Assembly (NCBI RefSeq): GCF_013410405.1
Contig: NZ_JACCFK010000001.1
Location: 2,728,001 to 2,792,000 of the forward strand
Length of the DNA: 64,000 nucleotides
Origin: Amycolatopsis endophytica
GTDB taxonomy: Bacteria > Actinomycetota > Actinomycetes > Mycobacteriales > Pseudonocardiaceae
Reading direction: 5' to 3'
Shown here: piece by piece, positions 53,273 to 63,500 of the stretch
Layout of the letters: each line of letters opens with the position of its first letter
Numbering within the stretch: position 1 is the first letter of the stretch
The notes under the pieces: generated by a model
The model's database searches: none
Told to the model about the DNA's origin: nothing
Seen by the model: only the letters and a program-made list of their open reading frames with translations
Program-made: the position numbers and the translations under genes

Positions 53273-56146
53273 GTGGCGGATGACCGGCTCCGGCTTTCCG
53301 TGCTCGGCCCTCTTCGCGCGTGGCGCGGCACCCGTCAGCTCGACCTCGGCCCGACGCGGCAACGGGCGTTGCTCGCCGCCCTCGTCCTGCGTCCGGGCAG
53401 GACGGTCAGCGCGGACGAACTCCTCGACGACGTGTGGGGCCTGGAACCGCCGGGCACCGGCCGCCGCGTCATCCCCACCTACGTGTTCCGGTTGCGCAAA
53501 TGCCTGCGCGCCACGGAAGACGCACCCGCGGACGCCGTGATCGCCCGCGGCAGCAGCGGATACCGCTTCGCCGACACGACGGCCGAGGTGGATGCGGCGT
53601 CGATGGAACGTCTCGCCGCCGAGGCCGCGGCCGCCGAGCGGTCCGGTGACCTGATCGCCGCCGTCCGCGCTGCCTCCGCCGCGCTCGACACGTTCCGGGG
53701 TGAGCCGTTGACGGGGTTGCCAGGGCCGTTCGCCGAGGGGCACCGGTTGCGGCTCGCCGAACGCCGGATCGCGCTCCAGCTCGACAGGGCCGCGTGGCAG
53801 TTGCGGCTGGGCCGTCACCGCGAAGTGGTCGACGAGCTGGCTGCGCTGACCGGAATCCACCCTCATCACGAGGCGCTGGCGGCGTTGCTGATGCGGGCGT
53901 TGCACGGCGCGGGCAGGCGGGCCGACGCACTGGCCGTGTACACGACGTTGCGCCGTCGGCTCGTCGACGACCTCGGGGTCGAACCGGGCCGCGAGCCGCG
54001 CCGGGTCCATCAGGCGGTGCTGCGTGGTGAGGACGAAGCACTCGGCGTGCCCGTGCGCTGGGAACGCAAGCCGCGCAACGAACTTCCCGCGGATGGCGGC
54101 GAGCTCGCGGGACGCGAAGCGGAACTGGCCCGTCTCGCCGAAGCAGGCGATCCCGCTGTCGTCACCGTGGTGGCGGTGGACGGGGTGCCGGGCGCGGGCA
54201 AGAGCGCGCTCGCCGTGCGCGCGGCGCACCGGTTGCGCTCCGGCCATCCGGACGGATGCCTGTTCATCGACCTGTACGGCCACACCGAGGGCCACGAACC
54301 GTTACGGCCGGACCAGGCGTTGCCCCGGCTGTTGCGGGCGATCGGTGTCGACGGCGCGCACACCGCCGACGTCGACGAGCTGGCGGCGTCCTGGCGGTCG
54401 GCGACGGCATCGCTGCGCCTGTTGTTGTTGCTGGACAACGCGAAAAGTGCCGCGCAGGTGCGCCCGTTGCTGCCGTCGGGGCCGGGCAGCAGGGTGCTGG
54501 TGACGAGCCGTCAGCGGCTGACCGGCCTGTCCGCGGATCGCCGGGTCTCCCTCGACGCCCTGGAACCCGAGGCCGCGCACGGATTGCTGCGCAGGGTCGT
54601 GGGCGCGGACCGCGTCGACGACGAGCCGGTCGCGGCGCGCGAACTGGCCAGGCTGTGCGGCGGACTGCCGCTCGCCCTGCGCATCGCGGCTGCCCGCCTG
54701 CAGAACCGTCCGACGTGGACGTTCGGGTACCTGGTCGCGCGGCTGGCCGACGACGAGCGCAGGCTCGGCGAGCTCACGGCGGAGGACCACGGCGTCGAGG
54801 CGGCGCTGCGGTTGTCCTACCGGCAGCTGCCGGAGGGGGAACAGCGCACGTTCCGGATGCTCGGCCTCGTGCCCACTCCCGAGTTCGAACCGCTGGCGGT
54901 GGCGGCGATCCTGGGCTGCTCCGCCGCGGAAGCCGAGCGGTCGCTGGAAAACCTCGTCGACGCGAGCCTGCTCCTGCAACCGGCGGGCGGACGTTACCGC
55001 CTGCACGACCTGCTCGGGGTGTACGCGCGGCGGCTCGCGTCCGGCGAGCCGCACGACGTGATCGCCGCGGCGCGCGGCCGGGTGCTGCGCCTCTACGCGG
55101 TGGCCGCCCGGCTCGCGAGTGACTGGGGCGTCCACGATCCCGCGACCGGTCCGTCGATGGCGGACGCGCCGTTCGCGGACTGGACCGAGGCGACGGCCTG
55201 GCTCGACGCGGTTGGCGGTGATCTGACCGAGGTTGTCGGCTACGCGGCGCGTGCCGGTGAAGCGGACTACGTGTGCTGGATCGCCGAGGGACTGGTCGAG
55301 TACCTGATCCGGCAGGGCCGTTACGAGGAGTGCCGCACCGGCATCGGACTCGCGCTGCCGCTGGCCGAAGCGAGCACGGACCGGCGGATGCGCGCGGCCC
55401 TGCGGCGGGGTTTCGGTGTCGCGGAAGGGATGCAGGGGCGTTACGAGAGCGGGCGGCCGTGGTGCGAAGAGGCGTTGCGGATCAGCCGCGAGGTGGGTGA
55501 CCGGCACGAAGAAGCCCGTGCGCTGGCGATGATGGGGACGCTGGATTCGGTGACCGGCGAGGCCGAGCGGGCGCTCGCCGTGCTGCGGGAGGCGAACACG
55601 CTGGGGCGCTCGCTCGACGACCCGTACATCGTCGGCATGTCGATCGCCAACACCGGCATGGTCCACGCCCGCATGGGCAGGATCGAGGAGGCGCGGAGCT
55701 TCCTGGAACAGGGGGTGGTGTTCGCGGAGAACATCAACCGGCCGCGGCCCATCGCGATGGCGCTGGGCAGCCTCGGCAAGTTCCTGCTCGGACTCGGCGA
55801 GCACGGGGACGCTGTCCCGTTGTTGCGGCGCGCGGCCCGTGCGGCCGAGGAGTCCGGCGACATCGACCTCAACGCGGACTGCCTGTCGTTGTGGGGTGCC
55901 GCCGAATCCGGGCTCGGCAATGTGGAAACGGCGGTCGGGTTGCAGCGTCGCGCGTTCGGCCTGCTCTCCGAGCACACCCGGCCGCAGCTGGAGCTGGCGA
56001 TCCGCAACCGGCTGGCGGCGGGGCTGTTCGCGGCGGGCGATGTGGCCGGGGCGCGGGAGCAGTTCCGGGTGGTGCTGGCCAGGACCGAGGCCAGCGGGCA
56101 CCACACCGAGCGGGCGTGGGCGCTGGCGGGTGTGCGGGCCTGCTGA
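53273..56146 (+). CDS. AfsR/SARP-type transcriptional regulator with NB-ARC and TPR repeats
   Basis: A 957-residue regulator. The N-terminal DNA-binding domain begins LRLSVLGPLRAWRGTRQLDL. The BTAD domain covers about 100-250 (HPHHEALAALLMRALHGAGR). NB-ARC has P-loop GVPGAGKSALA near 303, LLLLLDNAKS near 383 and GLPLALRIAAARLQ near 466. TPR repeats run from about 690 to the end (RYESGRPWCEEALRISREVG, GEAERALAVLREANTLGRSL). It is a different family branch from the regulator at 2149-5319. The GTG at 53273 after GGGGGCGG is preferred; a GTG 11 codons earlier is possible. No target cluster is adjacent. Confidence 0.9.
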   Translation: MADDRLRLSVLGPLRAWRGTRQLDLGPTRQRALLAALVLRPGRTVSADELLDDVWGLEPPGTGRRVIPTYVFRLRKCLRATEDAPADAVIARGSSGYRFADTTAEVDAASMERLAAEAAAAERSGDLIAAVRAASAALDTFRGEPLTGLPGPFAEGHRLRLAERRIALQLDRAAWQLRLGRHREVVDELAALTGIHPHHEALAALLMRALHGAGRRADALAVYTTLRRRLVDDLGVEPGREPRRVHQAVLRGEDEALGVPVRWERKPRNELPADGGELAGREAELARLAEAGDPAVVTVVAVDGVPGAGKSALAVRAAHRLRSGHPDGCLFIDLYGHTEGHEPLRPDQALPRLLRAIGVDGAHTADVDELAASWRSATASLRLLLLLDNAKSAAQVRPLLPSGPGSRVLVTSRQRLTGLSADRRVSLDALEPEAAHGLLRRVVGADRVDDEPVAARELARLCGGLPLALRIAAARLQNRPTWTFGYLVARLADDERRLGELTAEDHGVEAALRLSYRQLPEGEQRTFRMLGLVPTPEFEPLAVAAILGCSAAEAERSLENLVDASLLLQPAGGRYRLHDLLGVYARRLASGEPHDVIAAARGRVLRLYAVAARLASDWGVHDPATGPSMADAPFADWTEATAWLDAVGGDLTEVVGYAARAGEADYVCWIAEGLVEYLIRQGRYEECRTGIGLALPLAEASTDRRMRAALRRGFGVAEGMQGRYESGRPWCEEALRISREVGDRHEEARALAMMGTLDSVTGEAERALAVLREANTLGRSLDDPYIVGMSIANTGMVHARMGRIEEARSFLEQGVVFAENINRPRPIAMALGSLGKFLLGLGEHGDAVPLLRRAARAAEESGDIDLNADCLSLWGAAESGLGNVETAVGLQRRAFGLLSEHTRPQLELAIRNRLAAGLFAAGDVAGAREQFRVVLARTEASGHHTERAWALAGVRAC

Positions 56147-56181
56147 CCTGCCGTTCCGGCCGGCTTGGACGAGCGAACCGG

Positions 56182-56681
56182 TCACCCCCGCGCGCGCTGC
56201 CGGATCTCCGTCAGGTCGGCGAGCAGTCGGCGCAACAACCCGGCCGGCGTGGTGCGCTCCTCGGGCGTCAGCGCGCGCAGCAACCCTTCCTCGTGCGTGA
56301 GCAGGTCGTCCACCGTGTGCTCGATCGCCGCGTGGCCCTGGGCGGTCAGTTCCACCAGCACGCCGCGCCCGTCCTCCGTGGACCGCAGGCGCCGCACGTG
56401 ACCCTCCCGTTCGGCGCGCGCCACCCGTTGTGAGATCGCGCCCGCGGAGACCAGTGACCGCCGCGCCAGTTCGCCGGGCGGCAGACGGTACGGCTCGCCC
56501 TCGCGGCGCAGCGTGGACAGCAGGTCGAGCGTCGCCGCGTCCATGCCCGTGCGCTGGTGCGTGGCCCGGCGCTCCTCGTCCAGCAGTTTCCCGATCCACC
56601 AGATCCGCGTGATCACCCCGATCGATCCGACCGGCGTGCCCGGCCGCTCGCGCAGCCAGGCCTGCTGGATCGCGTCGACCC
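56182..56681 (-). pseudogene. MarR family regulator without a start codon
   Basis: The coding sequence reads VDAIQQAWLRERPGTPVGSI and GVITRIWWIGKLLDEERRAT, then the winged helix (LARRSLVSAGAISQRVARAE, REGHVRRLRSTEDGRGVLVE). It ends normally at 56182. At the 5' end the sequence switches at about 56681 to a truncated SDR gene on the other strand, so the start and promoter are gone. Only a few residues of the protein are missing. Translation from a start inside the SDR antisense sequence cannot be excluded. Confidence 0.65.
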
Positions 56682-56687
56682 CGTCGC

Positions 56688-57348
56688 GTCGGGGTTCGCC
56701 GGGGCCGGTGACGCGGTGACCATCACCGGGCGGCGCGAGGACGTGCTGGCCGAGGCCGCGGCCCTGCTCGGCGCCCGGCACGTCGCCTTCGACGCATCCG
56801 ATCCGGCGCAGGTGACGAAAGCGCTGACCGGCCTTCCGGAGCACGTCGACGTCCTCGTCAACAACGCCGGCGGCAATCCGGCGTTCGACCGCAAAGGCGA
56901 CGACCTGGAATCCGTCCGGGCGGAATGGCTCGCGAATTTCGAGGCGAACGTCCTCACCGCGGTCCTGACCACCACCGCGCTCACGCCGCGCCTGGCCGAT
57001 CACGCCCGGACAGTCACGATCGGTTCCATCGCCGCCCGGCAGGGCTCGGGTTCCTACGGTGGCGCCAAGGCCGCGCTGGAGGTGTGGACCGCGACGATCT
57101 GCCGCGACCTCGGCCCCCGCGGTATCACCGCGAACGTCGTCGCCCCCGGACTGGTCGAGGGCACCGGGTTCTTCCGCGGCACCCTCACCGACCAGCGCCG
57201 CGGCACGCTGATCGCGAACACCCAGACCGGCCGCGCCGGGAACCTCGACGACGTCGCCGCCACCGTGGCGTTCCTGGCGTCCCCGGAGGCGGGCCACATC
57301 ACCGGACAAATCGTGCACGTCAACGGTGGTGCCTACCTCGGCCGCTGA
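56688..57348 (+). pseudogene. Short-chain dehydrogenase/reductase lacking its 5' end
   Basis: The remnant starts as GFAGAGDAVTITGRREDVLA and is intact to its end (ITGQIVHVNGGAYLGR). It keeps VDVLVNNAGGNP, the active-site SIAARQGSGSYGGAKAALEV (Ser, Tyr, Lys) and GITANVVAPGLVEG. The first ~25-30 residues, with the Gly-rich NAD(P)-binding motif, and the start codon are absent. Sequence upstream belongs to the oppositely oriented MarR remnant. The rest is undamaged, so the deletion looks recent. Confidence 0.7.
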
Positions 57349-57400
57349 GGTTCCGGCTAAGGTCCGGACCAATGACGACCGGCATCGAAGGCGGAGGGGC

Positions 57401-58780
57401 ATGAGCGACCAGGGAACCGACGAGGGCTACGCGCGCGGCCTGAAGAACCGCCAGATCAGCATGATGGCGATCGGCGGGGCGATCGGCACCGGGCTGTTCC
57501 TGGGCGCGGGCGCGGCGATCGAGACGTCCGGTCCCGCCCTGATCGTCTCCTACGCCGTCGCGGGCGCGGTCATCTTCCTGATCATGCGCGCGCTCGGCGA
57601 GCTGCTGATGTACCGGCCCGTTTCGCGTAGTTTCGTCGACTACGCCGAGGAGTTCGTCGGCCGCTTCGCCGGTTTCGCCACCGGATGGGTGTACTGGCTG
57701 ATGTGGGTGGTCACCGCGATGGCGGAGATCACCGCGGCGGGGATCTACGTGCAGTACTGGTTCCCGGACATCCCGCAGTGGGTCACCGCCGCGGTCGTGC
57801 TCGGGCTGCTGTTCCTGGCGAACCTGATCTCGGTCAAGGTGTTCGGCGAGTTCGAGTTCTGGTTTTCGATGATCAAGGTGGTGACCATCGTCGGGGCGAT
57901 CGTGCTCGGCCTCGCGGTCATCATCTTCGGTCTCGGTCCCGCCGGTGAGCACGCGTCGTTCGCGCACCTGGTCAGCGACGGCGGATTCCTGCCGCACGGC
58001 GCGGGCAGCGCGCTGCTGGCCTTGCAGAGCGTGATGTTCGCCTACCTCGGCGTCGAGCTGATCGGCCTGACCGCGGGCGAGGCGGAGAACCCGCGGGTGG
58101 TGCTGCCGAAGGCGATCAACAGCGTCATGGTGCGGATCGGCGTGTTCTACGTCGGGGCGCTGGTCGTGCTGCTGTCGCTGGTGCCGTGGACGGAGTTCCA
58201 CGGCGGTGAGAGCCCGTTCGTGCGGGCCTTCGACGCGGTGGGCATTCACGGCGCCGCCGGGATCATCCAGTTCGTCGTGCTGACCGCGGCGCTGTCGTCG
58301 TGCAACTCGGGCATCTACTCGACCGGCCGGATGCTGCGGACCCTCGCGGTCCACCGCGCCGCGCCGAAACGGTTCACGCGGCTGTCCGGCCGCCAGGTGC
58401 CCGCCGCGAGCATCACCGTGTCCGCGCTCGTGATGGCGCTCGGGATCCTGCTCAACGCGTTCGTGCCGGAGAAGGCCTTCGCCTACATCACCAGCGTCGC
58501 GACCGTCGGTGTGCTGTGGATTTGGGGGATCATCGTGGTGTGCCAGCTGATCTACCGCCGCCGCAGCGACCGCGGCGAGCTGCCCGCGTCGGAGTTCCGC
58601 ATGCCGGGCGCCCCCTGGACCGGTTACCTGGCGCTCGCGTTCCTCGCGCTGGTCGTGGTGCTGCTCGGGTTCAGTGAGGACACCCGGGTGGCCCTTTACG
58701 TGACCCCGATCGTCGCGGTGGTCATCGCGGTGGGCTACCTGCTCAGCAACCGGTCCGCGAAGGCTAAGCAGCCGGCGTGA
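57401..58780 (+). CDS. APC-family amino acid permease (AAT type)
   Basis: A 459-residue permease with twelve membrane segments. The lead GLKNRQISMMAIGGAIGTGL (residues 12-31) and the consensus ALGELLMYRPVSRSFVDYAE (about 66-85) are typical of the amino acid transporter family that includes GabP, AnsP, CycA and ProY. Substrate specificity cannot be read from sequence. The ATG at 57401 follows GGAGGGG closely. It ends 17 bases inside the 3' end of the convergent sugar dehydrogenase gene. No catabolic partner is nearby. Confidence 0.92.
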   Translation: MSDQGTDEGYARGLKNRQISMMAIGGAIGTGLFLGAGAAIETSGPALIVSYAVAGAVIFLIMRALGELLMYRPVSRSFVDYAEEFVGRFAGFATGWVYWLMWVVTAMAEITAAGIYVQYWFPDIPQWVTAAVVLGLLFLANLISVKVFGEFEFWFSMIKVVTIVGAIVLGLAVIIFGLGPAGEHASFAHLVSDGGFLPHGAGSALLALQSVMFAYLGVELIGLTAGEAENPRVVLPKAINSVMVRIGVFYVGALVVLLSLVPWTEFHGGESPFVRAFDAVGIHGAAGIIQFVVLTAALSSCNSGIYSTGRMLRTLAVHRAAPKRFTRLSGRQVPAASITVSALVMALGILLNAFVPEKAFAYITSVATVGVLWIWGIIVVCQLIYRRRSDRGELPASEFRMPGAPWTGYLALAFLALVVVLLGFSEDTRVALYVTPIVAVVIAVGYLLSNRSAKAKQPA

Positions 58781-59957
58781 TGCGCAGCAGCTTGTCGTCG
58801 CTGCCGTCGGACGTCGTCACGTACAGGGCGCCGTCCGGGCCGCTGCGGACGGCGCGCAGCCGTCCGTAGGCGTCGTCGAACTCCGGCGGCAGGTAGACCT
58901 CCGTCACGGCACCTGCACCGTCCACGGTGAACATCAGCATCTTCTGCCCCTTGAGCGCCACGACGGCCAGCGTGCCCTCCAGCGGGCCCCACTGCGGGCC
59001 GGACACGAAAGCCGCGCCGCAGATGGCCTCCGTGATCTCGCCGGAGGTCCACAGTGGCCGGACGGCGTCCGGGAACCGTTGCAGGTCCGTCATCGGCACG
59101 CTCTCGTCGTAGGAGTCGACGGTGCCGCCCTGTGACGGATCCCAGCCGTAGTTGCCACCGGCCCGGATCAGGTTGATCTCGTCGTCGAACGTCGGCCCGT
59201 GCTCGCCGGTGAAGACCTGCCCGGTGCCCGGCCGCACGGCGACGCCCTGGATGTTGCGGTGGCCGTAGGTGTAGATCCGCTGCTCGTTCGGGTCCGGCGA
59301 GGAGATGAACGGATTGTCCGGCAGCGGCGCGCCGGTGTTCGGATCGATGCGCAGCACCTTGCCGCCGAGGCTGTGCCTGTCCTGCGACACGTCGGGCTGC
59401 GCCGTGTCGCCGGTGCCGACCAGCAGTGCCCCGTCGGCGGCGATCTCCGGGCGGCACCCCGAGTGCCGCCCGCTCTGGTTGACGGGCAAGCCGGTCAGCA
59501 GGTCGCGGACCTTCGTGGCGCTGCGCTTGTCCGCCGACAGCGTCCAGGTGACCAGCCGGATGTCGACCGCGCGGCCGTCCTCCTGATGCGTCTGGCAGGT
59601 GGTGAACCGGCGGCTGGTGGCGAAGTCGGGGTGGACGACCATCCCCATCAGACCGCCCTCGCCGCGTGCCCACACGTCGGAGAAGTCGGCGGCGACCTCG
59701 CTGACCGCGGTGCCCTCCACCAGCGCGAGCCGCCCCGGCCGCTGGGTGACCAGCATCGAGCCGTCGGGCAGGAACCCGACGTCCCAGCCGTGTTGCAGCC
59801 CCCCGGTCACGACGTCCACCCGCAACCCGGGGCTCTGGCCGGCGACGGTCGCCGGGGCGGGCACGGTGGCAGGCGTGGTGGGCAGGTCCTGGGCGGGCGA
59901 AGGCGTGCAGGCCGTGACGGCTAGGACGGCGAGCAGAACGACCCCGATGCGGCGCAT
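58764..59957 (-). CDS. PQQ-dependent sugar dehydrogenase-like lipoprotein (GSDH/sorbosone type)
   Basis: A 397-residue exported beta-propeller. The lipobox signal peptide is MRRIGVVLLAVLAVTACTPS with Cys at 17. The propeller shows HGWDVGFLPDGSMLVTQRPG, GEGGLMGMVVHPDF, NQSGRHSGCRPEIAADGALL, GKVLRIDPNTGAPLPDNPF, YTYGHRNIQGVAVRPGTGQV, TGEHGPTFDDEINLI and GGNYGWDP. These are the hallmark blocks of soluble glucose/sorbosone dehydrogenases with the catalytic His in the N-terminal blade. Oxidation of aldose sugars with PQQ is the family reaction; pqq synthesis genes are not in the window. The ATG at 59957 fits the signal peptide. Confidence 0.9.
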   Translation of the reverse strand: MRRIGVVLLAVLAVTACTPSPAQDLPTTPATVPAPATVAGQSPGLRVDVVTGGLQHGWDVGFLPDGSMLVTQRPGRLALVEGTAVSEVAADFSDVWARGEGGLMGMVVHPDFATSRRFTTCQTHQEDGRAVDIRLVTWTLSADKRSATKVRDLLTGLPVNQSGRHSGCRPEIAADGALLVGTGDTAQPDVSQDRHSLGGKVLRIDPNTGAPLPDNPFISSPDPNEQRIYTYGHRNIQGVAVRPGTGQVFTGEHGPTFDDEINLIRAGGNYGWDPSQGGTVDSYDESVPMTDLQRFPDAVRPLWTSGEITEAICGAAFVSGPQWGPLEGTLAVVALKGQKMLMFTVDGAGAVTEVYLPPEFDDAYGRLRAVRSGPDGALYVTTSDGSDDKLLRITPAA

Positions 59958-60143
59958 GTCGTCATTGTGCCCTTCGCGCCGTGTGCTCCGGGGCGAATCA
60001 GGCGACGAGCACCGTCGCGACAGGCGTCGCCGCCCGCGCCCGTCCCGGAGGGCACTTCCGTATGCCGTCGTCACCGCGCATGCTTACTACCGGAAGCGCG
60101 CTGCCCGCCATTCCCGGCAGGGAATGATCCTGGAGGAGGTGCC

Positions 60144-60311
60144 GTGACCGAACGGTTCACTGACGAGGAGCTGGCCTTCCTCCGCTTCGCGCGATTCGGC
60201 GAGCTGCCACCACGCGTGCTGCCGGACGACTTCGTCGAGGTCGTGGAAACGGAGCAGCCGGACCTGCCGGTGCGCCAGGCGTTCGAGATCGGGCCGGGCG
60301 GCCCCGCCTGA
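60144..60311 (+). CDS. 55-residue conserved-looking small protein upstream of mfd
   Basis: A GTG at 60144 lies four bases after GGAGGAGGT, one of the best ribosome-binding sites in the window. It opens a 55-residue frame (MTERFTDEELAFLRFARFGE, LPPRVLPDDFVEVVETEQPD, ending EIGPGGPA). The product is acidic and soluble, with no signal peptide or known domain. I have the impression that similar small proteins occur in related actinomycetes but cannot check. It lies 211 bases before mfd on the same strand; that gap holds the mfd promoter. Confidence 0.65.
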   Translation: MTERFTDEELAFLRFARFGELPPRVLPDDFVEVVETEQPDLPVRQAFEIGPGGPA

Positions 60312-60522
60312 GCCATTCCCCGGCCGGGCTCACCGCCGTCGCGCAGACCACCGGGACCGCCCGGACGCCGTCCTCGCCCTCGATCCGCGCGTCATCGACC
60401 ACCAGCTCGCGGGACTCGCCGAAATTTTGTCGCCCCTGCGACGTACTCTGGAGGACGAGAGCCCCTGAACCCTCCTGAGCCTGGGCAGGGGTGTGCCCGC
60501 GTGCTCCAGGGAGATCGTTTCC

Positions 60523-63500
60523 GTGTCCGATCCGCAGTTGTCCGGCCTGCTCTCCGCCGTCCTGCCCGACCCCGCCCTGCGTGCAGTGGTCGAGCGGGCC
60601 GGCGCGCCCCTGCTGGAACTCGAAGGCGCCACGGCCACCCGTCAGCTGGTGGTCGCAGCCCTCGCCTCCGACGCCGGGGCGGGCCGTCCGGTCCTGGCCG
60701 TCACCGCCACCGGCCGCGAGGCCGAGGAGCTGACCGCCGCGCTGGCGAGCCTGATCGGCGAGGAGGCGGTGGCCGATTTCCCGTCCTGGGAGACGCTGCC
60801 GCACGAACGCCTTTCGCCCCGCGCGGACACCGTCGGCCGTCGGTTGGACGTGCTGCACCGCCTGCACACCGACAACGCGCCGCGCGTGGTGGTCGCCACG
60901 ATTCGCAGCCTGATCCAGCCGATGGCGCCGGGCCTGGGCGGCCTCGCCCCGGTCGAGCTGACCGTCGGCGAGGAGGAGGAGTTCGAGCCGCTGCTCGAAC
61001 GGCTCGTCGAGCTGGCCTACACGCGCGTCGACATGGTCGAGAAGCGCGGCGAGTTCGCCGTGCGCGGCGGCATCCTGGACCTCTTCCCGCCGACCGCGGA
61101 CCACCCGTACCGCGTCGAGTTCTGGGGTGACGAGGTCAGCGAGGTCCGCGCGTTCGCGGTGTCGGACCAGCGGTCGCTGCCCGGCGAACTGTCCCACGTG
61201 TATGCCCCGCCGTGCCGCGAGCTGCTGCTCACCGCCGACGTGAAGGCCCGCGCCGGTGAGCTGGCCGAGCAGTACGAGGCCGACGCGCAGCTGGCCGAGA
61301 TGCTCGCCAAGCTGGCGGGCGGCATCCCGGTCGAGGGCATGGAGGCCCTGATCCCGGTGCTGTGCCAGGGCGAGCTGGAGCTGCTCACCGACGCCATGCC
61401 CGAGGGCACCCACGTGCTGCTGGCCGATCCGGAGAAGATCCGCGCCCGCGCCGCCGACCTGGTGCGCACCGGCCAGGAGTTCCTCGAAGCGTCCTGGATG
61501 TCCGCGGCCGGCGGAGGGCAGGCGCCGATCGACCTGGGCGCCTCCGCCTACCGGAACCTGGAGGAGGTCGCCAAGCACGCGGGCGAGACCGGCCGCGCGT
61601 GGTGGACCCTGTCGCAGCTGACCAGCGAGGACGCGGACGTCGTCCAGGTCGGTGTCGAGGCGTCGCCCGCCTACCGGGGTGACCTGGAGCGAGCGGTCGC
61701 GGACCTGCGCGGCCACCTCGCCGCGGAGGGCACGGCCGTGCTGGTCGTGGCAGGCCACGGCACCGCGGCCCGCGCGGTCGAGCAGCTGTCGGCGGCCGGG
61801 ATCTCCGCGACCCACGCCGCGGATGGTCTGTCCGGCCGGCCCGCGCAGGGCATCGTGACCGTCGCCTGCGGCGGGCTCGCCGAAGGCTTCGTCGCGCCGG
61901 AGCTGCGCCTGGTCGTGCTCACCGAGGCCGATCTGACCGGCCGCGGCGCCACCGCCGGATCGACCACGCGCGATCTGGGCGCGAAGATGCCCTCGCGCCG
62001 CCGCAACGCGGTCGACCCGCTGGCGCTCAAACCGGGCGACTACGTGGTGCACGACCAGCACGGCATCGGCCGGTTCGTGGAGATGGTGCAGCGCACCGTC
62101 GGCGGCGCCACCCGCGAGTACCTGGTGCTGGAGTACGCCTCGTCCAAGCGCGGCCACCCCGGCGACCGGCTGTTCGTGCCCAGCGACCAGCTCGACGAGG
62201 TGTCCCGCTACGTCGGCGGCGAGCTGCCCACGCTCAACAAGCTCGGCGGCTCGGACTGGAAGAACACCAAGGCCAAGGCGCGCAAGGCGGTCAAGGAGAT
62301 CGCGGCGGAGCTGGTGCAGCTCTACGCCGCCCGTCAGGCCTCGCCGGGTCACCCGTTCGGCCCGGACACGCCGTGGCAGCGGGAGCTGGAGGACGCGTTC
62401 CCGTTCACCGAGACGGGCGACCAGCTGGCCGCGATCGACGAGGTCAAGTCCGACATGGAGCGCGGCGTGCCGATGGACCGCGTCATCTGCGGTGACGTCG
62501 GGTACGGCAAGACCGAGATCGCCGTGCGTGCCGCGTTCAAGGCGGTCCAGGACGGCAAGCAGGTCGCGGTGCTGGTGCCCACCACCCTGCTGGCGCAGCA
62601 GCACCTCAACACGTTCAGCCAGCGGATGGCGTCGTTCCCGGTGAAGATCAAGGGACTGTCCCGGTTCACCGACAAGACCGAGTCCGAGGCGACGCTGGCC
62701 GGACTCGCCGACGGTGAGATCGACATCGTGATCGGCACGCACCGCCTGCTGCAGACCGGCATCCGCTACAAGGACCTCGGCCTGGTCATCGTCGACGAGG
62801 AGCAGCGGTTCGGCGTCGAGCACAAGGAGCACATCAAGGCGCTGCGCACGCACGTCGACGTGCTCACCATGTCGGCCACGCCGATCCCGCGGACGCTGGA
62901 GATGTCGCTGGCGGGCATCCGCGAGATGTCCACGATCCTGACCCCGCCGGAGGACCGCCACCCGATCCTCACCTACGTCGGCGCCTACGACGACAAGCAG
63001 GTCGGCGCCGCGATCCGGCGCGAGCTGCTGCGCGACGGCCAGGTGTTCTACGTGCACAACCGGGTCTCCTCGATCGAGAAGGCCGCGAAGCGCCTGCGTG
63101 AGCTGGTGCCCGAGGCGCGCGTGGTGACCGCGCACGGGCAGATGAACGAGGAGAAACTCGAAAAGATCATCCAGGGCTTCTGGGAACGCGAGTACGACGT
63201 GCTGGTCTGCACCACCATCGTCGAAACGGGCCTGGACATCTCCAACGCCAACACCCTGATCGTCGAGCGCGGTGACCTGCTCGGGCTGGCGCAGCTGCAC
63301 CAGCTGCGTGGCCGCGTCGGCCGCGGACGCGAGCGCGGGTACGCCTACTTCCTGTACCCGCCGGAGAACCCGCTCACCGAGACCGCGCACGACCGGCTGG
63401 CGACCATCGCGCAGAACACCGAGCTGGGCGCGGGCATGGCGGTCGCGATGAAGGACCTGGAGATCCGCGGCGCGGGCAACATCCTGGGCGCGGAGCAGTC

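Noticed and set aside
56557..57348. A functional 263-residue SDR starting at an upstream ATG
   Set aside because: Its first 40 residues are antisense of the MarR gene, and the Gly-rich nucleotide-binding motif is absent.
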